A DNA stretch of 64,000 nt from Pseudomonas leptonychotis. Its GTDB lineage: Bacteria > Pseudomonadota > Gammaproteobacteria > Pseudomonadales > Pseudomonadaceae. The notes beneath the pieces are model-generated. The model was not told the origin of the DNA, did not search any database, and was given only the letters and a program-made list of their open reading frames with translations. Position 1 is the first letter of the stretch; each line of letters opens with the position of its first letter. Below, piece by piece: positions 44,634-52,952 of this stretch. The position numbers and the translations under genes are program-made. Where the stretch lies: positions 62,001-126,000 of the forward strand of contig NZ_RFLV01000006.1 in NCBI RefSeq assembly GCF_004920405.1, in the 5' to 3' direction.

Positions 44634-45374
44634 TCAGTCCATAAAGCCTTGCAGCTTTAATTCGATGGAGCGCGGGTTCTCACCCTCGGCAATCGACAGG
44701 ATGCCTTCGAGCAGCATCTCGCGATAACGCGACTGACGCTGGGCGATGGCCTTGAGCTTGTTGCCAATAGGCAGCAGCAGCAGGTTGGCAAAACCCACGC
44801 CGTAGATAGTCGCGACGAACGCGACGGCAATTCCGCTGCCGAGCATGCTTGGATCGGCGAGATTGCCCATCACATGAATCAGGCCCATGACAGCACCGAT
44901 AATGCCAATAGTCGGTGCGTAGCCACCCATGCTTTCAAACACTTTGGCAGCCTGAATATCGCGGCCTTCCTGGGTGTACAGATCCACTTCGAGAATACTG
45001 CGAATGGCTTCTGGCTCTGCGCCATCGACCAATAGCTGCAAGCCTTTGCGGGCATACGGGTCAGCTTCAACATCTGCCACGGCCTCAAGGCCCAGCAAGC
45101 CCTCTTTGCGCGCGGTCATACTCCAACCCACCACGCGGTTAATACCGCCTAATAGATCAACCCGCGGCGGAAAAAAGATCCAGCTGATAATGGCCAAAGC
45201 CCGTTTGAAAACGTGCATCGGCGCCTGTAAAAATGCGGCGCCCAAAGTGCCGCCAATCACGATCAACGCAGCGGGCCCATTGAGCAAAGCGCCAGCATGG
45301 CCACCTTCAAGGTAATTGCCGCCGAGGATGGCGACAAATGCCAGGATGACCCCAATAAGACTCAGTACATCCAT
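44634..45374 (-). CDS. motC: Flagellar motor stator protein MotC
   Basis: The 246-residue MotA homologue has four membrane spans. The cytoplasmic loop between helices 2 and 3 holds charged residues that meet FliG (QEGRDIQAAKVFESMGGYAPTIG region), and the channel prolines are in YAPTIGIIGAVMGLIHVM. The short C-terminal tail SIELKLQGFMD is typical. Its ATG abuts the cheB stop. Confidence 0.94.
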   Translation of the reverse strand: MDVLSLIGVILAFVAILGGNYLEGGHAGALLNGPAALIVIGGTLGAAFLQAPMHVFKRALAIISWIFFPPRVDLLGGINRVVGWSMTARKEGLLGLEAVADVEADPYARKGLQLLVDGAEPEAIRSILEVDLYTQEGRDIQAAKVFESMGGYAPTIGIIGAVMGLIHVMGNLADPSMLGSGIAVAFVATIYGVGFANLLLLPIGNKLKAIAQRQSRYREMLLEGILSIAEGENPRSIELKLQGFMD

Positions 45375-46474
45375 TAAATGCAGGTCTCCACCAAGTGCCT
45401 GCCGATATCATCCAGCGGGTAGATGGCGTCGGCTAAGTTGGCTTTGACGATCGCCATGGGCATGCCATAAATCACGCAGCTGGCTTCGTCTTGCGCCCAC
45501 ACCTGACTACCACCTTGCTTGAGCAGGCGCGCACCTTCACGGCCATCAGCCCCCATACCAGTCAGCACCACGGCCAGTACTTTGTCCGCATAGGACTTGG
45601 CGACCGAGCCGAAGGTAATATCGACGCAGGGTTTGTAGTTCAGCCGCTCATCGCCAGGGAGGATTTTGATCACACCACGCGCATCAACCATCATTTGTTT
45701 GCCGCCAGGGGCCAACAGCGCCCAGCCAGGACGCAGAACGTCACCATCTTCGGCTTCCTTGACGCTGATTTGACAGAGCTTGTCGAGACGCTCGGCAAAG
45801 GCCTTGGTAAAAGCGGCTGGCATATGCTGAATCAGTACGATGGGTGCAGGGAAATTCGCTGGCAACTGGGTCAAGACCCGCTGCAAAGCCACCGGCCCAC
45901 CCGTGGAGGTACCAATAGCAACCAGCTTGTAGGACTTGCGTTTGGGCGCAGCACTTACACCCGCAGGACGGGGCGGCGGGCTGGTTGTGGTGGTAGCAGG
46001 ACGCACCGCAGGCTTGGCTTGCGCAGCAGTCGATGTGGCAGCCGCCGACACCGGCGGCGGGCTCAGGCTACGGCGATTACTGCGGGCGATGGTATGGATC
46101 TTCTCGCAGAGCAGCTGTTTAACCCGCTCTGGATTACGCGAAATATCCTCAAAGTTCTTTGGCAGAAAATCCACCGCACCGGCTTCAAGGGCGTCGAGGG
46201 TAACCCGAGCGCCCTCATGGGTCAGTGAAGAGAACATCAATACCGGCGTCGGGCAGCGCTGCATGATGTTACGCACAGCCGTGATGCCATCCATCATCGG
46301 CATTTCGTAATCCATGGTAATCACATCGGGCTTGAGCGCCTGCGCTTGCTCGATGGCTTCACGGCCGTTAGTGGCAGTTCCGATCACCTGAATATTCGGA
46401 TCGGCTGAAAGAATTTCCGATACACGCCGCCGAAAAAAGCCGGAGTCATCAACCACCAACACCTTAACTGCCAT
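45374..46474 (-). CDS. cheB: Chemotaxis protein-glutamate methylesterase CheB
   Basis: The 366-residue protein removes methyl groups from receptors. The receiver domain (1-120) has D55 in [13 protein letters not shown] Ser/Pro/Ala-rich linker follows. The esterase domain (about 175-355) shows the triad region [18 protein letters not shown] and [10 protein letters not shown]. The ATG after GGAG (46474) was chosen over one seven codons upstream. It overlaps motC by one base. Confidence 0.95.
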   Translation of the reverse strand: MAVKVLVVDDSGFFRRRVSEILSADPNIQVIGTATNGREAIEQAQALKPDVITMDYEMPMMDGITAVRNIMQRCPTPVLMFSSLTHEGARVTLDALEAGAVDFLPKNFEDISRNPERVKQLLCEKIHTIARSNRRSLSPPPVSAAATSTAAQAKPAVRPATTTTSPPPRPAGVSAAPKRKSYKLVAIGTSTGGPVALQRVLTQLPANFPAPIVLIQHMPAAFTKAFAERLDKLCQISVKEAEDGDVLRPGWALLAPGGKQMMVDARGVIKILPGDERLNYKPCVDITFGSVAKSYADKVLAVVLTGMGADGREGARLLKQGGSQVWAQDEASCVIYGMPMAIVKANLADAIYPLDDIGRHLVETCI

Positions 46475-46517
46475 AAACACTCCTAAACGGCGCAACAGAC
46501 TCCTGCGCCGTTAACAA

Positions 46518-48695
46518 TCAGATACGCCGCGCGTAACGTTTGAGCATGCTCGGCACGTCAAGAATCAAGGCAATACGGCCGTCACCGGTGATGGTCGCGC
46601 CTGACATGCCTGGCGTGCCCTGCAGCATTTTGCCCAGTGGCTTGATCACCACTTCTTCTTGGCCTACCAATTGGTCGACCACGAAGCCGATGCGCTGACT
46701 GCCAACGGTCAGAATCACCACATGGCCTTCACCTTGCTCGACATGAGCAGCATTACCAATCAGCCAGCGCTTGAGGTAGAACAGCGGCAAGGCTTTATCG
46801 CGCACAATCACCACTTCCTGTCCATCGACCACATTGGTGCGCGACAGATCGAGGTGGAAGATTTCGTTAACGTTGACCAGTGGGAAGGCGAATGCCTGAT
46901 TCGCCAGCATCACCATCAGCGTCGGCATAATGGCCAAGGTCAGCGGAACCTTGATAACGATCTTCGACCCCTGCCCTTTGACCGAGAACACGTTGACCGT
47001 GCCGTTGAGCTGGGAAATCTTGGTCTTCACCACGTCCATGCCCACACCGCGACCGGACACATCGGAGATTTCGGTTTTGGTCGAGAAGCCGGGGGCGAAG
47101 ATCAGGTTGTAGCATTCGAACTCGTTGAGACGATCGGCCGCATCTTTGTCCAGCAAGCCTTTTTCTACGGCTTTGGCACGTAGCTGATCGGCATCCATGC
47201 CTTTGCCGTCATCGGAAATGGACAGCAGGATATGATCGCCCTCCTGCTCGGCGGACAGTATTACCTTACCGCCGCGTGACTTGCCCGAGGCCTCACGCTC
47301 CTCTGGCATTTCAATACCGTGGTCTACCGCGTTGCGCACCAAGTGCACCAACGGATCGGCCAACGCCTCGACCAGGTTCTTGTCGAGGTCGGTTTCTTCG
47401 CCAACCAGTTCCAGATTGATCTCTTTCTTAAGCTGACGCGCCAGGTCGCGAACCAGCCGGGGGAAGCGTCCAAAAACCTTTTTGATCGGCTGCATACGGG
47501 TTTTCATCACCGCCGTCTGCAGATCGGCTGTCACCACATCCAAGTTGGACACGGCTTTGGACATAGCCTCGTCAGCGCTGCTTGAACCCAAGCGCACTAG
47601 GCGATTGCGCACCAACACCAACTCGCCAACCATGTTCATGATTTCATCCAGCCGCGCAGTATCGACCCGCACAGTGGTTTCTGCTTCGCTGGGCGGCGCA
47701 GCCTTTTCTGCTGCAGGCACAGCGCTCGGCGTCTTGGCCGGCTCAGGTTTGGCAGCAGGTTTTGCTACAGGCTTGGCTGCAACTTTAGCCGGCTCCACAG
47801 GCGTGGCAGCCGGCGCAGGCGCAGCAGGTTTGATTGCTTCAGGCTCAACAAACTTGCCCTTGCCATGCAGCTGATCAAGTAAGGCTTCGAACTCATCGTC
47901 GGTAATGTCACCACTCGGCGCGGCGGCAGACTCAGTCTTGACGGGCGGTGCAGCCGGTGCCGAGATAGGCGGAGGTGCAAACTGACCTTTGCCGTGCAAT
48001 TGATCGAGCAGCGATTCGAATTCGTCATCGGTAATTTCATTGCCCGCAGCTGGCGCAGGCGCAGAGGCCACAGGTGCCGCAGCAACTTCAGCGGCGGCGA
48101 ACTGACCTTTGCCATGCAATTGGTCAAGCAGCGACTCAAATTCGTCATCGGTGATTTCATCGCTGCTTGCAGCACTAGACGCTGGCGCAGGCGATTGATC
48201 CAAGGCACCAAGCAAGTGCTCAAACTCAGTGTCGGTGATATCACCTGTAGCGGGCTCAGGCTCGGCTTCAGCGGGCTGTTCAACCGGCACGGCCTCAACA
48301 GCACCCGCCGGCTCAGCCAGGCGCGCCAAAGCAGCCAGCAACTCAGGTGTGGCCGGAGTCAGCTCGGTACGCTCACGCACCTCGGTAAACATGCTGTTGA
48401 CGGCATCCAGTGCTTCAAGCACCACATCCATCAACTCGGAGTCGACGCGCCGCTCACCCTTACGCAGGATGTCGAAGACGTTTTCTGCAATATGGCAGCA
48501 TTCCACCAGCTCGTTGAGCTGGAGGAAACCGGCACCACCTTTGACGGTATGAAACCCGCGAAAAATAGCGTTGAGCAGATTCATGTCATCCGGGCGACTT
48601 TCCAGCTCTACCAGCTGCTCGGACAATAGTTCAAGAATCTCGCCGGCCTCTACCAGGAAGTCCTGGAGGATTTCTTCATCGGCGCCGAAGCTCAT
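46518..48695 (-). CDS. cheA: Chemotaxis histidine kinase CheA
   Basis: The 725-residue protein has an Hpt/P1 domain with phosphorylated H49 (FHTVKGGAGFLQL). The long linker (about 130-340) carries four copies of an ITDDEFESLLDQLHGKG-type motif, at about 152, 180, 220 and 263. Next come the dimerisation P3 (about 342-405), ATPase P4 with HLVRNAVDHG and ISDDGKGMD, and a CheW-like P5 (about 590-720). No typical P2 domain was recognised. It phosphorylates CheY and CheB. Confidence 0.95.
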   Translation of the reverse strand: MSFGADEEILQDFLVEAGEILELLSEQLVELESRPDDMNLLNAIFRGFHTVKGGAGFLQLNELVECCHIAENVFDILRKGERRVDSELMDVVLEALDAVNSMFTEVRERTELTPATPELLAALARLAEPAGAVEAVPVEQPAEAEPEPATGDITDTEFEHLLGALDQSPAPASSAASSDEITDDEFESLLDQLHGKGQFAAAEVAAAPVASAPAPAAGNEITDDEFESLLDQLHGKGQFAPPPISAPAAPPVKTESAAAPSGDITDDEFEALLDQLHGKGKFVEPEAIKPAAPAPAATPVEPAKVAAKPVAKPAAKPEPAKTPSAVPAAEKAAPPSEAETTVRVDTARLDEIMNMVGELVLVRNRLVRLGSSSADEAMSKAVSNLDVVTADLQTAVMKTRMQPIKKVFGRFPRLVRDLARQLKKEINLELVGEETDLDKNLVEALADPLVHLVRNAVDHGIEMPEEREASGKSRGGKVILSAEQEGDHILLSISDDGKGMDADQLRAKAVEKGLLDKDAADRLNEFECYNLIFAPGFSTKTEISDVSGRGVGMDVVKTKISQLNGTVNVFSVKGQGSKIVIKVPLTLAIMPTLMVMLANQAFAFPLVNVNEIFHLDLSRTNVVDGQEVVIVRDKALPLFYLKRWLIGNAAHVEQGEGHVVILTVGSQRIGFVVDQLVGQEEVVIKPLGKMLQGTPGMSGATITGDGRIALILDVPSMLKRYARRI

Positions 48696-48706
48696 AAGAC
48701 GTGCTC

Positions 48707-49495
48707 CTAAAATCCCAGGCTGGAAAGCAGGTCGTCGACATCATCCTGATTGGATGCGACGTCTTCACGCTTATCGGCATGAATCTGCGGACCTTCACCA
48801 TGCGAAGGCTCTTTTTGTTTTTCTTGTTCAGCGCGCAGCATGTCGTGGTTGTGCTCAATGCCCGCAAACTGATCCACCTGACTGGCCATTAGCATCAGTT
48901 TCACAAGGTTGCTCTCAACTTCGGTCACCAGTTGAGTCACACGCTTGATCACCTGGCCGGTCAAGTCCTGATAATCCTGGGCCAACAGAATATCGTTGAG
49001 GTGCCCGGAAATTTTCGCTCCGTCGCGCTCACTGTTGGCCAGGAAAAGCTCAACACGCTTGGCCAGCTCGCGAAAACCATCGGCGCTCATCTCGCGGCGC
49101 ATAAAGCGCCCCCAGTCAACGCTCAGGCTGTGCGCCTCATGGCTGATATCGTTCACCATTGGCGCGCTTTGCTCGACCAGGTCCATGGTCCGATTGGCCG
49201 CTTTCTCGGTCATCGTCACCACGTAATTGAGGCGCTCTGTGGCATCAGTAATTTGCGAGACCTCGGTGGCGTGAGGCACACGAGGGTCGAGTTGGAAATT
49301 GACGATAGCGTTGTGCAGCTCACGGGTCAGCTTGCCAACTTCGTGATACAGGCCCCGGTCACGCGCTTTGTTTAGCTCATGAATCAAGCCGACTGCTTCA
49401 CCAAAGTTGCCTTGTTCCAGGCTGTCTACCAGTTGGCGAGCGTTGTGTTTCAGAGTCGACTCAAGGTCACCCTGAACGGAATCTTTATGTTCCAT
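48707..49495 (-). CDS. cheZ: CheY-phosphate phosphatase CheZ
   Basis: The 262-residue helical protein has the catalytic glutamine block LAQDYQDLTGQVIKRV (about residues 140-155), where Gln completes the CheY active site. The C-terminal CheY-binding tail DDVDDLLSSLGF is present. The ATG with GAGGG upstream was chosen over one 17 codons earlier that starts in cheY's downstream gap. It is 19 bp after cheY. Confidence 0.94.
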   Translation of the reverse strand: MEHKDSVQGDLESTLKHNARQLVDSLEQGNFGEAVGLIHELNKARDRGLYHEVGKLTRELHNAIVNFQLDPRVPHATEVSQITDATERLNYVVTMTEKAANRTMDLVEQSAPMVNDISHEAHSLSVDWGRFMRREMSADGFRELAKRVELFLANSERDGAKISGHLNDILLAQDYQDLTGQVIKRVTQLVTEVESNLVKLMLMASQVDQFAGIEHNHDMLRAEQEKQKEPSHGEGPQIHADKREDVASNQDDVDDLLSSLGF

Positions 49496-49514
49496 AGCAC
49501 CCTCATGGCAAACA

Positions 49515-49889
49515 TCAGCCGTTGACTCGCTCGAAGATCTTTTCAATCTTTTCTTTCAGCACTTGGGCAGTAAACGGCTTTACGACATAACCGTTAACCC
49601 CCGCCTGAGCTGCTTCGATGATCTGATCGCGCTTGGCTTCTGCCGTCACCATCAATACCGGCAGCGTTTTCAGGCGCTCATCTGCACGCACCGCGCGCAG
49701 CAGATCGATACCGGTCATGCCTGGCATATTCCAGTCAGTCACCAGAAAATCGAAACTGCCGCTTTGCAGCATGGGCAGTGCGGTGACGCCATCATCGGCT
49801 TCCGCAGTGTTGGTGAACCCCAAGTCACGCAGGAGGTTCTTGATGATCCGTCGCATCGTTGAAAAGTCATCAACGATGAGGATTTTCAT
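49515..49889 (-). CDS. cheY: Chemotaxis response regulator CheY
   Basis: The 124-residue single receiver domain has the acidic pair in VDDFSTMRR, phosphorylated D52 in [14 protein letters not shown]-type [10 protein letters not shown] with the threonine switch, and K in VKPFTA. Phosphorylated CheY binds FliM. The ATG at 49889 fits homologues, but GGAGG lies five bases before an in-frame TTG at 49901, so four extra residues (MDKN) are possible. Confidence 0.95.
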   Translation of the reverse strand: MKILIVDDFSTMRRIIKNLLRDLGFTNTAEADDGVTALPMLQSGSFDFLVTDWNMPGMTGIDLLRAVRADERLKTLPVLMVTAEAKRDQIIEAAQAGVNGYVVKPFTAQVLKEKIEKIFERVNG

Positions 49890-49986
49890 GTTCTTGTCCA
49901 AGTCGACCTCCGTACAGTCCCAAACGCACCCAGCAACCTGTGTGCGCCTTTAATCGTGAAACCGGCCCAACGTTAGCGAATGCCGT

Positions 49987-50733
49987 TCAATGTGCGCGCC
50001 ACTCGCCCAAACGAGCGCGTAAACGAGCGGCACACTGACTGTGTAGTTGGCTTACGCGCGATTCGCTAACCCCCAACACTGCGCCGATCTCTTTAAGGTT
50101 CAATTCTTCATCGTAATATAGCGCTAACACCAGACGCTCGCGCTCTGGCAGGTTGGCGATGGCATCGGCCAAGGCCACCTGAAAGCGTTCATCTTCCAGA
50201 TCACGAGAAGGTTCGAGGTGGTTGCTGCCAGCGTCTTCATTCAGCCCGCCGTGCTCGCCGTCCTGCAAAAGGTCGTCAAAGCTGAACAGGCGGCTGCCTA
50301 AAGTATCGCCAAGAATGCCGTAGTAATCCTCGAGACTCAATTGGAGTTCGGCCGCAACCTCTTGATCTTTAGCGTCTCTGCCGGTTATGGCCTCTATTTT
50401 TCTAATCGCGTCACTGACCATACGGCTATTGCGATGCACAGAACGCGGCGCCCAGTCGCCTTTGCGCACCTCATCGAGCATGGAACCGCGGATGCGAATA
50501 CCGGCGAATGTCTCGAAACTGGCACCTTTACTGGAGTCGTATTTTTTTGACGCTTCGAGCAGACCGATCATCCCGGCCTGGATTAAATCGTCGACCTGAA
50601 CATTGGCCGGCAAACGCGCCAACAGGTGATAGGCAATGCGTTTGACCAAGGGCGCATAGCGCTCGATCAACTGGTGCTGGGAATCCTGCGCCTGCGCCTT
50701 GCTATACATACGGAATCCAGAGGCTGATGTCAT
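49987..50733 (-). CDS. fliA: Flagellar sigma factor FliA (sigma-28)
   Basis: The 248-residue sigma factor transcribes late flagellar genes such as flagellin and is held by FlgM. Regions 2 (VQVDDLIQAGMIGLLEASKKYD, KGASFETFAGIRIRGSMLDEVRKGDW), 3 and 4 (LPERERLVLALYYDEELNLKEIGAVLGVSES) are visible; motifs are quoted in part. The ATG overlaps the fleN stop (ATGA), so the two are coupled. Confidence 0.96.
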   Translation of the reverse strand: MTSASGFRMYSKAQAQDSQHQLIERYAPLVKRIAYHLLARLPANVQVDDLIQAGMIGLLEASKKYDSSKGASFETFAGIRIRGSMLDEVRKGDWAPRSVHRNSRMVSDAIRKIEAITGRDAKDQEVAAELQLSLEDYYGILGDTLGSRLFSFDDLLQDGEHGGLNEDAGSNHLEPSRDLEDERFQVALADAIANLPERERLVLALYYDEELNLKEIGAVLGVSESRVSQLHSQCAARLRARLGEWRAH

Positions 50734-51560
50734 ATAGCCGTGTCTGCGATCGGTTGCTGCACCAGGCGCTCAACGAAAAACTCCAAATGACCGCGCGGGT
50801 TGGCCGGTAACGGCCAGGCATCGACTTTCTGGGCTATCGCTTTGAACGCCAGCGCGCACTTCGAACGCGGGAAGGCCTCGTAAACCGCGCGCTGCTTCTG
50901 CACGGCCTTGCGTACTGACTCGTCATACGGCACTGCACCAACATACTGCAAGGCAACGTCAAGAAAACGGTCAGTGACTTTAGTCAGCTTAGCAAAGAGG
51001 TTACGACCTTCCTGCGGGCTGTGGGCCATATTGGCCAAAACCCGGAAACGATTCATGCCGTGATCGCGGTTTAGCAGTTTGATCAGGGCGTAGGCGTCGG
51101 TGATGGAGGTGGGCTCATCGCAGACCACCACCAGGACTTCCTGGGCGGCACGCACGAAGCTGACGACGCCATCACCAATACCGGCTGCAGTGTCGATGAT
51201 CAGCACATCGAGGTTGTCACTGATATCGCTGAAGGCCTGGATTAAACCAGCATGCTGCATGGGCGAGAGCTGCACCATGCTCTGAATACCAGACGCGGCT
51301 GGCACGATACGAATGCCGCCCGGCCCCTGCAGTAACACTTCACGCAGCTCGCACTCGCCACTGATGACATCTTCTAACGTGCGTTTGGCGCTCAGACCCA
51401 GCAACACATCGACGTTGGCCAAGCCAAGGTCAGCGTCCATCAGCATGACGCGACGCCCCAGGTCAGCCAAGGCCAAAGCCAGGTTCACCGAGACGTTCGT
51501 TTTACCGACGCCACCTTTGCCGCCGGTCACCGCAATCACCTGTACGGGATGCATACCCAT
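50730..51560 (-). CDS. fleN: Flagellar number regulator FleN (FlhG)
   Basis: The 276-residue MinD-like ATPase limits flagellar number by binding the master regulator FleQ. It has deviant Walker A VTGGKGGVGKTNVSVNLALA, LMDADLGLANVDVLLGL and the switch VLIIDTAAGIGDGVVSF. A C-terminal amphipathic helix is likely. The ATG at 51560 has AAGGTG nine bases upstream; a GTG four codons earlier would add MLEI. Confidence 0.95.
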   Translation of the reverse strand: MGMHPVQVIAVTGGKGGVGKTNVSVNLALALADLGRRVMLMDADLGLANVDVLLGLSAKRTLEDVISGECELREVLLQGPGGIRIVPAASGIQSMVQLSPMQHAGLIQAFSDISDNLDVLIIDTAAGIGDGVVSFVRAAQEVLVVVCDEPTSITDAYALIKLLNRDHGMNRFRVLANMAHSPQEGRNLFAKLTKVTDRFLDVALQYVGAVPYDESVRKAVQKQRAVYEAFPRSKCALAFKAIAQKVDAWPLPANPRGHLEFFVERLVQQPIADTAI

Positions 51561-51638
51561 AATTTCTAACACCTTGTCTAACTTCGACTGGAGCCACTTA
51601 GCCGGCTAAGTACGGTTCAAATGCCAACGCCCTGGCGC

Positions 51639-52937
51639 TTAACTGACGCGTCGTGTGGGTTGCTGGTATAGGCCGGCAAACATCTCCGCCATCGTATCCT
51701 CGCTTGGATCTTGGGTCGCCTGCAGCCCTACGGCTCGGCTGACCAGCTGATGGCTGCGTGGAATCTGCAGATCATCAGGAATACGTGGCCCATCAGCGAG
51801 ATAGGCTACCGGTAGACGCTGGCTAATAGCCAGTCCTAAAACCTCACCCAGGCTGGTGGCTTCATCTGCCTTGGTGACGATACAGCCCACCAAGCCGCAG
51901 CGCTTATAACTATGGTAGGCGGCTTTCAGCACTTGACCCTGACTGGTGGCCGCCATGACCAGATAATTTTTTGCGTTGACGCCACGACTGGCCAGCGTTT
52001 CCAGCTGCATGCGCAGGGCTGGGTCATTGGCAGGTAAGCCCGCGGTGTCAATCAACACTACACGCTTACGCGCCAGCGGAGCCAAAGCCTGAGTGAGTGA
52101 CTGCCCAGGATCGACCAGGGTTACCGGGACATTAAGAATGCGCCCCAGGGTTTTGAGTTGCTCCTGGGCGCCGATTCGGTAACTGTCCAAGCTGATAAGA
52201 GCGATATGCTGCGCGCCGTACTTGAGTACATAGCGTGCGGCCAGCTTGGCCAGCGTGGTGGTCTTGCCCATACCTGCCGGGCCGACCAAGGCGATTACGC
52301 CGCCCTCTTCCATCGGTTCCTGCTTCGGTGTCTTGATCGCATGGGCCAAATGTGCCAACAGCATGCGCCAGGCCTGACGCGGCTCAGCAATATTGGCGAC
52401 ACGCTCAAGTAGCGCTTTGGACAGCTCGGCCGACAAGCCCATCCGCTGCAGGCGGCGCCATAGATTGGCTTGCTGCGGACGGCGGCTCTGCAGCTGGCCC
52501 CAGGCAATCGAGCCCAGCTGCACTTCAATCAACTCGCGCAGACCATGCAGTTCAAAGCGCATGGCATCTAGGGCGCCTTGATCACTGCCAGCAGAGGGCG
52601 TGCGCGCTGGACGCAGAGCATCAGCCAGGCTATCGGTTGGCATGCTTGCAGCCGCGCCAAACAGCTGGCGGTCTTTGCCGGCATCGAGCTGAGTGCGCGT
52701 GGTTAGCTCAGCCTGAGCCGTGGCAATTTTCGCTTGGGTCTTGCGCAACTCGGCTTCCAGCGCAGGATTGGGTTGACGAGCGGGCGCGGCGGGCACCTGA
52801 TAATCCAGCGCGGCAGTCAACTCGACACCACCGGCAACCCGGCGATTGCCGATGATCGAGGCATCGGCACCCAGCTCATCACGTACCAACTTCATGGCAG
52901 TGCGCATATCGGCGGCGAAAAAGCGTTTGACCTGCAT
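51639..52937 (-). CDS. flhF: Signal-recognition-type GTPase FlhF
   Basis: The 432-residue protein places the polar flagellum. It has the N-terminal FlhF basic region KRFFAADMRTAMKLVRDELGADASI, a variable B domain, an N domain (about 150-210) and an SRP-type G domain with GPAGMGKTTTLAKLAARYVLK, SLDSYRIGAQEQLKTLG, IDTAGLPANDPAL and VTKADEATSLGE. It is 15 bp after flhA and is expected to act with FleN. Confidence 0.95.
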   Translation of the reverse strand: MQVKRFFAADMRTAMKLVRDELGADASIIGNRRVAGGVELTAALDYQVPAAPARQPNPALEAELRKTQAKIATAQAELTTRTQLDAGKDRQLFGAAASMPTDSLADALRPARTPSAGSDQGALDAMRFELHGLRELIEVQLGSIAWGQLQSRRPQQANLWRRLQRMGLSAELSKALLERVANIAEPRQAWRMLLAHLAHAIKTPKQEPMEEGGVIALVGPAGMGKTTTLAKLAARYVLKYGAQHIALISLDSYRIGAQEQLKTLGRILNVPVTLVDPGQSLTQALAPLARKRVVLIDTAGLPANDPALRMQLETLASRGVNAKNYLVMAATSQGQVLKAAYHSYKRCGLVGCIVTKADEATSLGEVLGLAISQRLPVAYLADGPRIPDDLQIPRSHQLVSRAVGLQATQDPSEDTMAEMFAGLYQQPTRRVS

Positions 52938-52952
52938 GGCCTGTAACCTCGG

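Noticed and set aside
47840..48240. Repeated DNA in cheA as a possible CRISPR or minisatellite
   Set aside because: The repeats code for a conserved peptide motif in frame, with unequal spacers that code for Ala/Pro linkers.
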